From Phyto melanocephala (taxonomy: Eukaryota > Arthropoda > Insecta > Diptera > Rhinophoridae), in contig OW799233.1 of assembly GCA_941918925.1 (NCBI GenBank), positions 46,585,341-46,649,340 of the forward strand: DNA of 64,000 bases, in the 5' to 3' direction. Positions 54,713-64,000 of the stretch are shown here, one piece after another. Each line of letters starts with the position of its first letter. Within the stretch, counting starts at the first letter, position 1. The translations under genes were made by a program, and so were the position numbers. Under the pieces are notes generated by a model. The model was not told where the DNA came from. It made no database searches and saw only the letters and a program-made list of their open reading frames with translations.

Positions 54713-56334
54713 ATAAAATACTTGAATATATCCGATTGTGTAGCATATTTGGTAGCGAATATTTAACAACAACTAAGAGTATAAAGTTAAAGTCTAACTT
54801 AAGGCTATTTTAAAATTAATATTTGTTTTATATTGTATTTTACGGAATATTAAATAACTATTTATATACCAACAAGTTTACAATAAAAAAAACTTTGCAT
54901 ATAAATTTTGTTTGAAAAGCTTTCACTGACATCTTACAAAGGATTATTAATTTTATAAATGGCAAGAATTTTACATGCTTTTAGGTGTTTGTAAAAATAA
55001 TACATAAGAAAACAGCTTCCATTATATTAACGTCATTTAACATTCCTTTTAATTATATTTCTCAAATAAAACACCTGCACATACATTTACGTATGAGTTT
55101 CATATTTGTAATTCAATTATCTGACACACAAAATGTTGCATAATTCCACATGCTAACCTCCATTCACTCCTTAAGCGTTTAACATTCATTATTCCTAAAT
55201 TACTTATGTATTATAATGTACGCATGTTTTGTTTAAATATCTGAGAAACATTTTTACAAACATATTGAAAATTTGTGGGGAAGCTTATTGGAATACCTCA
55301 CATAGTCAGACAGTCAATCATTATTAGAGTGAATTAAAGAATTGTGTCGACATTTACAAAAAACACATCTCTAACGAAATTTACATAATTAATTTGCAGC
55401 AACAAGAAATAATCAATTTTTTTCTAATACCGTAAATAAAATAAGTATGTTTGTGTGTTACCAACAATGTCAAACTTGAATACTTATCAGGGTGATTACC
55501 ATTGAGTGAATTTATTTTAATATGTGGGTGTATCTTACTAATATAATAAATTTTTAATAAATTTTAATAAATATTTCTTTATGCCTACAAAGACACATGT
55601 GACTAATGTAATCAATTTTACGGAATAAGAATCTAAAATTCTTGTTTGTCAGTTTTGTACATAAAAGTCTGTAATTTAAATAAATAATTTGATTGTCAGA
55701 CTTTAAGGCCTTTCTAAGAAGGTCGTCTACTAAGAAAAATTTTAATTGAAAATGCAAGAGGTTAACTTAATGTATGTAAGTGGTTAAATAAAAATTAGAA
55801 AAAGAGAAGTAGTGAAACATATTTTAATGTGTAGATAAAATGAAACAAGAGCAATCGTCTGAACACCAAGGATCGAAATCGTTATTCAGCGAGCGAATCT
55901 AATGGTTCACAATACCTGACTCAGAAATCACTTATTTAAGTCTCCGCTATGGCGTGACTTCCTATGGGAGTAGTGTTAGTGGTGAATTTATTTAGACGCC
56001 CTTTATAACAAAGATGACATTTTACTGTAATACAAGTCGTACGACATGTCAAAAATTCGTGTAGAATGAATGAAGTAGAATAGTGTAAAACCAAATTGTA
56101 ATCAGTAGAAGAAGACATGAGAGAAAATATGGATGCAAATTTGACAAGCGGACCGTATGTTTTCTTTTTTAAATCGTTTTAAAAAATGGAGCATTTTATT
56201 AGAGCGAATTTCATTACATTGTGCTTCTATAAAATCTAATGAATCAGCTTAAGGAAATAAATAACAGAACAGATTTAATGGACTCTGAACTGGAAGAACA
56301 CTAGGGATACAGAATTCATACCAAAGAAAGCAAT
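54713..56334. other. AT-rich intergenic DNA
   Basis: No gene is recognised. The 55830-56160 part is less AT-rich and may be a decayed upstream piece of the LINE fragment that follows, but I could not translate it convincingly. Confidence 0.35.
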
Positions 56335-56720
56335 GAGAGATGAAGTATGTAGGTCACTATCTATAAAGACAGTCAAGCTTGTCTGAAATCGAATGTGGTC
56401 TAAACAGCAATTTTTATCGCTTGCATAAGCTCACTTCGCAGCATAGCCGGCAAGATAACATTGTGCCGAACCCAGATAGCTCTAGTGTTCCTGGAAATGG
56501 AGCGGCAGACACGCTGGCACAAAAAGCTCTACTTATGTTAGAAACCACTTCTGCTATCATTGTACCTTCCACTCGCAAACAAAAGCTAGGCAATACTTCC
56601 GGATGAAGAGTTGTAAAGTCCCTTTGTTCAGAAACATCACCAAGGAAATTAAAAATACTTTTATCACTGGAGGAAAAATATCCGAAGCCGCTAGCAGGCA
56701 TATTGACAGGTAACTGCGGT
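56335..56720 (+). pseudogene. LINE RNase H-domain remnant
   Basis: The plus-strand translation contains SSSVPGNGAADTLAQKAL (about 56482-56535), which matches the late RNase H motif (W.PGH.G..GNE.AD.LA) of LOA/I-type LINE ORF2 proteins with the His region lost. Further on is LAGILTGNCGI (about 56688-56720), like the ...L.GH..L segment that follows RNase H. The stretch is damaged and isolated from any reverse transcriptase. Confidence 0.6.
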
Positions 56721-57149
56721 ATTAGATTGTTTATTGTAAAATCTCAATTTAACTCAGTTGTGAGGATGAGAAACATAGACTTAATTACTGCCAGGCGCTA
56801 ACTGCGAAAAGATGTAGGCTGTTGGTTTATTATGCGTAAGAGCTGTCTACGCACGATCCAAGAGCCAATAAACCTTTGCTAGGAGTCTCATATTGTTCGC
56901 AGCAGAGGAGATTTCGGCATCTCCCATTTGTATTTATGTATTTCTTTTCTCGTTTTCTCGTTTTCTCTCTATCTCTTAATGGACATTCACAATGAATGTA
57001 AAGGAATCCCTGGATGGAGCAATAAATAACTATAGATCGACACTATTGTCATAACATTACTGAAACCTAACATAAACTGAAGTAAAGTAAATGGAAACAA
57101 TTCAGTTTAAAAATTAGTATCAGGGACCTTAAGTTTATTCAAAATAATT
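56721..57149. other. Possible continuation of LINE remnant, then unique DNA
   Basis: Could hold the degraded C-terminus and 3' end of the LINE fragment above. A pyrimidine-rich run lies at 56940-56980. No clean translation. Confidence 0.35.
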
Positions 57150-57330
57150 GTGTGTATGTGGTTGTGTCCTAAAATTTGATTTTAACCACAAAACGAACAG
57201 GCGTTTAGACGGAGAGATTTGTTCAATCGACTTCCTTATTCATATTCATTCTGGAAATATATACTTTGTGGGTGCAGAAATGATAAAAACTGTAGAAACT
57301 ACAACCGGAATGACAAAGCTTTATATAAGA
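57150..57330 (-). mobile_element. Mini-me/DINE-like repeat, small diverged fragment (minus)
   Basis: 'aaatttgattttaaccacaa', 'gacggagagatttgttcaat', 'ggaaatatatactttgtggg' and 'aaccggaatgacaaagcttt' are recognisable as the reversed 5' module. The 95-codon frame here is a by-product. Confidence 0.6.
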
Positions 57331-58357
57331 GAATTTAGATTTCTATTAAAAAATAAATTGAATAAAATTACGCTGAGTTCCGAACATAAGCATTGTAATG
57401 CACATTTAAAAGTCGTTTACTCATCTATTCGTTAGGCAAAGTTAAAAGCTTACATCTTGAAATAACTTAATGTTTAAAGGCATTGTTCGAAATACGGTGC
57501 AACCCTTTATTAAACACACGCACCCAAAATTGTTCAATAATTTTGTAAGAACAATTTTTCGGGTGTGTTGCTATCCTTCTTTATAATTCCCTAAACGGTT
57601 GTTTAATTCGACATTGTTATGAATTCCTAAACAAAAGGGGAGAAGCAAGCATAATTTTTAAAGCAATTCAGTGACAATTTACAAAACTTTAGTATTTGTT
57701 GTTATCCGCCCCCCCTAAAAATATGCCATTAATAAACTTTCAATAGCGTGTGTAAAGCACACATGGGTCAAGTTAATGTATGAATATGTGCTCTAATTAT
57801 TAAGGTATTCATAAGGCTAAATTTATGACTGTTTGATTTAATAAATTGTAATTTTATACAGTTCTTAAGCTGTCACAAAACAAACACAGTCCCACAGTAA
57901 AAACATTAAACAGAGTTAAAGGAAATCATGTACGTGTATGACCATTTAACCAACAAACATCACACATGTGTAAACAAGTTAATTATATTATTAATGTTAT
58001 TTAACTGAAGGTCAAATGCATTTAAAAGCAATTAAATTAAGTGTGCTAAGACGCTCTCTTCTGCCCCTAACAAACTCACACTGTTTTTAATTAACAAATT
58101 AATATGTTAGCAGTTACTAACTAAGCCGAAAGGATGTCATAGTGGTGTGCAATCACAATATTTAAGATCAGAAATATAAAATTTTATGGAAATTGTTTTT
58201 TTTTTGTCTTTTTGTTGTCACTTTAAATCACGTACTCTTAAGGTTTTTTGCATTTATCCATTTTTATTCTTTGTTGCCAGGAAAATTTATAGCTTCAGTA
58301 CTTTTCTCCACAGCTTGTTGTAGATTACAATTTTATACTTAAACTGACTATACTACA
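57331..58357. other. Intergenic DNA with a short perfect-stem hairpin
   Basis: 57513-57569 folds into a hairpin: AACACACGCACCCAAAATTG... pairs with the right arm ...GGGTGTGTT. No gene; 'ccgccccccct' near 57706 is a short C run. Confidence 0.45.
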
Positions 58358-58359
58358 TA

Positions 58360-59066
58360 CAGTGCTGTCTGGGTAGAGTGAACCCCCGATGCTATGAATA
58401 CCTCGTTAGAGTGAACACCAGAATGTTTACATTGACTACTCTGTAGAGTGAACACTCATGAACCTCTATAGAGTAAACATACTTTATAGTGAGTTTTTAG
58501 GGTTGGCGAAGGAGAAAAACAATGAACAAGGGTATCAAAATTAAGGAGAACATAAAATAACGGTGAAGTAACGATTTTTTTAGAGTAAGTTGACAAGCTA
58601 CTCTCACAAATACGCATTCTATGAAGTGTTAATTTAAGTCTGCGTGCATGTTCCATTAGGTCGTGTCATTAGGTCAATAGAGAACAGAGAGTCAAATTCT
58701 GGGCAAGACATCGTCGGCATATTTGTAATATCAAATGATGAAGACAATGGCGAAACACCAGCAAACACAAATCCGATATCAGCTGCTGAAGTCATTAAGG
58801 TTTTTGATAAGGGTATCGAATGGGCTGAGGCTAATACTACAAATTTTGCGAATATACACGATCTAAAAAATTATTACTAATTTTTTTCTGTCATAAATTT
58901 AAACTTTAATATTACATGGAAATAAATAAAATTTATAACCTATAAATGCATTTAAAAAAAATAAATTAGTTTTGTATATAAAAAAATTCAACCTTGATTT
59001 AGTGAACATTCTGGGTATAGTGAAATCGCTCTGCAAAAATTAGTTCACTCTACCCAGACAGCACTG
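58360..59066 (+). mobile_element. Pogo-like element, internally deleted, TA duplication
   Basis: The ends CAGTGCTGTCTGGGTAGAGT... and the inverted copy at right are both flanked by TA (58358-58359, 59067-59068). Subterminal 'gagtgaacac' motifs are repeated several times on the left. It contains a C-terminal pogo-type transposase relic (58644-58880). The ends resemble those of the 14985-15591 element. Confidence 0.85.
58644..58880 (+). pseudogene. Pogo-type transposase C-terminal relic
   Basis: An open frame of 78 codons without ATG whose end reads NPISAAEVIKVFDKGIEWAE and then FANIHDLKNYY. The 'S.AEAL.AF....W.E' pattern is found at the C-terminus of pogo/Tigger/jerky transposases. The DNA-binding and DDE parts are deleted. 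Confidence 0.6.
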
Positions 59067-59068
59067 TA

Positions 59069-60592
59069 CTTTGTTTTTTATTATTTTTCCTAACTCTCTG
59101 CTTTCGGCTGTTTTAATAAATTATAATGCAGTTGAGGTTACATTGTCAAAAAAAATGTAATGAAACTTGCCGTGTTGCCAAAATGGATTCTGTAATACGT
59201 GCATACACAGCTAAACGAAAGCAAACAAACATTCAAATGAATTTTTCAAATTACTTTTCTATATTATCACAGGAGGTGTAAAAATAAGGTCAGCTATTCT
59301 CACACATAAACTTGTTTAACAAAATATGCCAACACAAGAAAAACATTTATAAGTGAATAAAACAAAGAATTCCTTGAAAAAGAAAATAAATTCTATACCG
59401 AAGTAAAGTTACCTAAAATTATGCAATATTGTTTAATATAAATTTAAATTTTCTCCAACAAAATGTAAATGAAATGGGGCATACTGTTAAAAAAATTTCG
59501 TAGCGAAGCAATAATGTTAACGGAAAAAATGGAACTAGGATTAAGAAAAAGATGTAATAATAAGGTCAACATGGAAAATAAAAGCAATATAAGTAAACTG
59601 CTAAATTAAGGCAATATTTTTTTAATGGTAATTTTAAATAGAATGTATGGCATAGTTTTAGGGGATGTTAGGGGAAAATGCTTTTAAGCAAGTTCAGGAT
59701 AAGTTGTTTAAGCATAGTCTTATAAATAGCATAATTTTAATTCGTTTTCAAACTGTGATACTGATGTGTTGTATTTAGAACTTAACTTTTTTTACTGGCT
59801 AGTTAATTCTTAAAGGTATTTTGAAGCAAAATATCATCAAAGCTTTAAAAGCTTCAAAAAACAAAAACTAAACTGAAAAACATTAAATAAAATTTGATTT
59901 AACACTTGATGAAACCATACGTATATAAACTGTTGAACTGCTAAGTTTTCTCCATTCTCTAGTTATTAATCAAGTAGCGGTTACTTTTTTTTTTGGCGAA
60001 CCTAAAACTTTAAGTTCTTGCTGGTTTGCTTTGCGAATTTACTCCAAGCAAGTCTACGTTTTATCCATGTTTTAAAATTGTTAGATGATCGAAACTCTAA
60101 AATCGAAATTTCTAATTCCATGATAAAGTACATTTTTGCTGCATTAAGAAGCAATCGTTATGGATCTACTACTATGATGAGTCTATTGTTTGACATGTCT
60201 TTAAATATTCCGATACAATCCATGATTTTAAATTTTTACACAGGCATTCAAAAAAGCTCAACCTTTTTGATGATTTAAAAAGGGACTTTAAGTTCGGTTG
60301 ATGAAAGAAATTGGCAAAATACTGCTGCAGGTAAGGTAACGAATTGAATATGGGGTGACCTTAATCTAAGACATAGCAGTCCAACACTTTAAAAATAATA
60401 TTGTTACAGATTTATTTTTCAATAGCTTAATTTACATTATAATTTATTGTAGTTGTAGTAGTTTAAGTTACTGTAGTTTTATTTGTACTAGTTTATTTCG
60501 CTAGTTGTTCGAACATGATGTGAGTTATTATGTGCAGCATACTTTTAGGCACTTTTATTATACCTGCCTTTTACTTAACGTCTTAAATTATA
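59069..60592. other. AT-rich intergenic DNA, nothing certain
   Basis: An 86-codon frame at 60018-60278 has no recognised relatives and begins without a convincing context. No repeat was identified. Confidence 0.35.
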
Positions 60593-60908
60593 TGTAACGG
60601 TTTTCGAATGAAGTAGAATGTACATACGAGAACTTTGTCGAATGTTACCGAACACCACTATGTTACTATAAATAGCCGAACAATACCGCTAACATGATCA
60701 GTATAACAGTAGACCTTGTAAAGTGAGTTTGATAATAAAAGTGTACAACAATAAGTGAATTAAGTAAAGTGCTATAAAAACAATATCTGAGTGTGTCTAA
60801 GTAAATAAAGTGCTCTTAATTTTATAACTAATTGCAACTGTTTTTGATTGCAATAAAAGAACTCAAAGAATATTTAAAGGAAATAAGCCAACTTTTATAA
60901 AAGGTATA
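60593..60908 (+). repeat. Possible solo LTR, copy 2
   Basis: Begins TGTAACG. It contains 'accgaacaccactatg', a TATA box 'ctataaatagccgaac', then 'gtgtgtctaagtaaataaag' and the ending 'ccaacttttataaaaggta'. It parallels 22604-22940 block by block, which supports a common LTR-like origin. No internal coding region follows. Confidence 0.45.
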
Positions 60909-61659
60909 CACGTAACAATATAGTGCAATAAAGGATCATACGGAGAAATCATCTAGCTCGCACTAGAATATTCGAAGAAACGACATGTAGAGCATGCGAA
61001 AAAGATAATGAGACAAATTTTGTTAGAATCCTGCTCTAAGACGTATTAGATACGAGAACTTTAACGGTGACACTCCGCAGAGTGTGGAATACCCAATGAA
61101 TTCAAAATGAAAATCGTTAAGAAATTACATTAAAGGGACTGGGAATGAGTTTTGGAATAATGTTTCTAGTAGGGAAATTTGTATTCCTTAAGCGCGTAAC
61201 ATGCCTATTTGGACATACGTGTGCACCGATTATGGGTTTATGTGCTAGCCTCTCTTTTTCAACCTCACCTTATTGTTTTAACTACAACGATACCTACATT
61301 TGATTTCTTATTACCTAAATACGTTTCGTCTTAGTACAAAAACAGAAAACTTATCATCCGAAAAAGTTAGAATAAAACAACCTGGATTAACGGAAGCGTA
61401 TGGTGACCATTCTGACTTAATAGCTCTTACCAACAAATCCCCCAACTATTTCAGACATGAGTATACAGTTAGAAATTTTTTTAATAAAAACTATGTAAAA
61501 AAAATAACTTATAGTGTCCTTGGATCCTTAGGTCTACCTTGGCAGCATAACGGACTTCTATTGTACTGTAATGGAATATTGTTCCATGTAGTAGAAGAAT
61601 AATTATTTTAACTAAAGTGCCCTATAGCCCTTATATTTATTTTACCCAGCTGGAAGGGT
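60909..61659. other. Intergenic DNA with an unidentified open frame
   Basis: 61303-61602 (plus) is open for about 100 codons but has no ATG. Its end, GSLGLPWQHNGLLLYCNGIL, looks protein-like but I do not recognise it. It could be a transposon-derived exon. It ends about 60 bp before the LTR-like segment on the other strand. Confidence 0.35.
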
Positions 61660-62106
61660 TCCAGCTAAATAGTAGGCGTTCAAAAGAACTGCCAAAAGGT
61701 TTTTTGAAACAATGAAAATAAAATAAGGCAGTTATTGCCGATTTCGTTTCTAAAATCAATGTCTGTTTTATTAGTGGCTCGCGGCCCTTTTTATACTTAA
61801 CATGAGAATTAATTCTAACTATTCTAATATATTATAACTTATTATAATATTACATCTATCTTTATCTTACTACTATATGCACTTACTTTAAAATTATTTC
61901 TTTACTATTACTTCATACGTTTGACCAATCACAAACGTATTCAATTTGAGAATTGAGTGACGTTTACTTATTAATTACTTTCACTCAATTCTCATAATTA
62001 CATTAGTCATGTGTTTAATAAAAGTAACAATTGGGTTATATTATGTTACATTATTGTAATATTCAATAATGTGGAAGTGTGCACTAATATAGCACACTAC
62101 AGTACA
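61660..62106 (-). repeat. LTR-like promoter segment (minus)
   Basis: On minus the segment begins TGTAGTGTGCTATATTAGTG. It carries a direct 'actcaattctca'-type duplication, a TATA box 'gtataaaaagggccgcgagc' near 61795 and a downstream 'aataaaacag' at about 61768, and ends among 'gaacgcctactatttagctg'. This is the layout of a retroelement LTR. No primer site or coding region is attached, so solo-LTR status is tentative. Confidence 0.4.
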
Positions 62107-63534
62107 CAGCAGTACAAATCTTAAATTTAATTTAAAAATCCGTAAGTTGGCTATAGCTTAACCAATCCATTTTGCTTTAAAATTTTATATTTACAATAGC
62201 AAACGCATGTTTTAACTTCTTTGTAGTTATTTGGAATATAAATACTGAAAACTTTTGCTATCAGTACGATGACCTTAAGGCCTGTGATTAAAGTAGGATC
62301 TGCAAATAGGATTAACTGTATAATCATATCGCTAGCATGTATGAACCCTGTTAATGTGGGTTTACATAGTCCCAATAAATAAAAGTTTTTTAATTGAAGA
62401 AAATTTATTTAACAACTCTTTGGTTTTGAATAATTGATATAAAGAAAATTACATAATCCTAAATTAGGTCATTAACCCAAAAGAGAACAGCATATAAGTA
62501 ACTAAACCTTGATTGCAGCCGCTGTAATCCTTTAAGATTGCAATTCGCTTTCAATTAAAGTTTTCATCTTGATCTTCAGATTTATAAGTTTCCACTATCT
62601 GAGGGACTTTTGCATTAGACCATTTGCAATTAATTAAAAGCTTTTATTATTTATTTAATTTATTATTTCATTTGAATTGAATTTACATTTTTGAAAAGTT
62701 AAAAAAACAATTTCAATTCTCACATTCAAAAGGTCTAAAAGCATTCATCAAATATTCCAATATAATTATTTCCTGTTCTTTTATGTCCTTAATATACTAG
62801 TCTTTACTATTTTATATTCAATATTTTAAAATTGATTAAGTATTACTTAACATAAATACTATAAAAAAAAAACACTCACAATAAGAACGAGAGGAAAGAA
62901 AACAAAAACCTTAAACAAAATAGGTAGATGTCGGGTTTTATGAAATTCATAAAAAAATACTAATACACACTCATTTGAAAGATTCTCTTTCTTGGCCTTA
63001 CCCAAATGTAGTGTAATATTTATAGTATTTATTTTTTAGTAGTTTTTAAAGTAGCCTTTACACGTTTCGGTAGTAAAATGAATTTCCTAAATTCTGTAAT
63101 ATTTTATGATGAATTGAGCTTGTACACATTATAAAAATTTATTTGTATTTTCTTACTTTATAAAATTTATTAGCAAACTTATAAAGTATTTATTTGAAGT
63201 ATTTAATTAACTTTCAATAGGGTGTCCCAATGTTGGGGCAATGTCTTTCTTAGCTTCATATGTATGTACATGTATACAGATAGGAAGATTAGAGGACTTT
63301 TTATAATTGATCGTTGTTCCGTGAAAAGTTATCAGTTCATCGGAAAACTGAAAAATTTCAGTCGTATTTTTTTACAAAAACAACAATTAGTCTGGGTTAT
63401 TATAAAATCTGCTTTAAGAATTAGATTTCAAAACAACAAAAAATAAAATTTGTGGAATGAATTCTATATTTGTGCTTTAAACTAAACTCAAAATAGTATT
63501 TTGGTTTAAGTTAAAAAATTAAATTTTGTTAAAC
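62107..63534. other. AT-rich intergenic DNA, nothing recognised
   Basis: Short frames only and no terminal repeats noticed. Confidence 0.4.
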
Positions 63535-64000
63535 CCTTCATTCCGTGTCATTCCGTTTGTAATTTCTACAATTTTCATTTCCGATCCCATAAAGTGTTGG
63601 TTGAAATCAACTTTTAGAAGCAACCATATACTCCTCAGATCTGTGTATGTTTTCAATCTTTTGGAAATATCCGAAAATGAATTGCTATTGAAAATTATCA
63701 CAATCGTCCCATAACTTTTTGAGATATGAGCAAATAAACACGACTGCCTCTGTTTTTTCCCATATTTTTACCAACAAAATTAATATTTTTCTGCCATAGA
63801 ATAATTTATAGGTACCTTTGCTACTATTTGTAGATATAATATGCCTCTAAAGATATTCGTGAAAAATTCTGGATAAAGCGGGCTATAATCGGCAAAGTTA
63901 TAGGCAAAATTTTTTGATACATATTAGAAAAATTTACAAACGAAAATCATTTTTTTCAGCTTCTAGACAACCGAGAAAAATTAAAATTCATGTTGGCCGC
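63535..64000 (+). mobile_element. Mini-me/DINE-like repeat, runs off the window
   Basis: 'cattccgtttgtaatttcta', 'ccgatcccataaagtg', then the long-version interior ('tgagatatgagcaaataaac', 'aatatgcctctaaagatatt', 'aagttataggcaaa', 'cgagaaaaattaaaattcat') up to the window end. The GTCY tract is missing: 'aaagtg' joins directly to 'ttggttgaaatcaac'. Confidence 0.8.

Noticed and set aside
57148..57435. 95-codon plus-strand frame
   Set aside because: Its first half is the reversed 5' module of a mini-me-like repeat.

Overview
The window is strongly AT-rich eukaryotic DNA that looks like a repeat-dense intergenic or intronic stretch of a higher fly. The reasons are: many copies of a dispersed repeat with (GTCY)n microsatellite cores and a terminal stem-loop, as described for the mini-me/DINE-1 group of Diptera; several mariner-type transposase remnants; Helitron-like ends (5'-TC...CTAG-3'); LOA- and Jockey-like LINE fragments; and a tRNA-derived SINE. 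There is no sign of bacterial gene organisation, and no rRNA, tRNA gene or CRISPR array. A muscoid fly (blowfly or house-fly type) is my inference, not something the sequence proves.

Only one intact protein gene is visible: a single-exon, cysteine-rich, uncharacterised protein on the minus strand at 38774-39835, with a TATA-like box upstream and an AATAAA downstream. A second, broken fragment (49955-50207, minus) keeps a zinc-finger-like cysteine pattern. Nearly all other coding signal is decayed transposon protein.

Layout. 0-10 kb: a mini-me-like repeat, an old mariner transposase (2660-4165) interrupted by a younger mariner-derived element, a LINE 3' end, then a mini-me copy carrying a TA-flanked MITE and joined to a Helitron-like element. 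10-23 kb: mariner remnants, a four-level nest at 14.9-16.2 kb, a SINE, and a larger related repeat (20.3-22.3 kb) with another mariner inside. 24-29 kb: a LOA-like reverse transcriptase remnant and two mini-me copies. 30-38 kb: a Helitron with decayed helicase and an inserted 127-nt palindrome, a hAT MITE, a Jockey-like remnant, and long featureless AT-rich DNA. 38-46 kb: the intact gene, a hAT element with a perfect 8-bp target duplication, a TTAA-flanked MITE, a mariner pseudogene, Helitrons, a second SINE and a mariner deletion derivative. 46.6-48.1 kb: a diverged ~35-bp tandem array. 48-64 kb: more Helitrons, a TIR element holding the zinc-finger-like fragment, a retroelement with what appears to be a complete type I hammerhead ribozyme (54571-54639), a pogo-like element, LTR-like segments and a final mini-me copy running off the end.

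There is no operon-like cooperation to describe. The links between features are genealogical: elements inserted into one another, a SINE sharing the 3' tail of a LINE, and three copies of one mariner deletion derivative. The most unusual signal is the hammerhead-bearing element near 54.3-54.7 kb, with a related copy at 48.4 kb.
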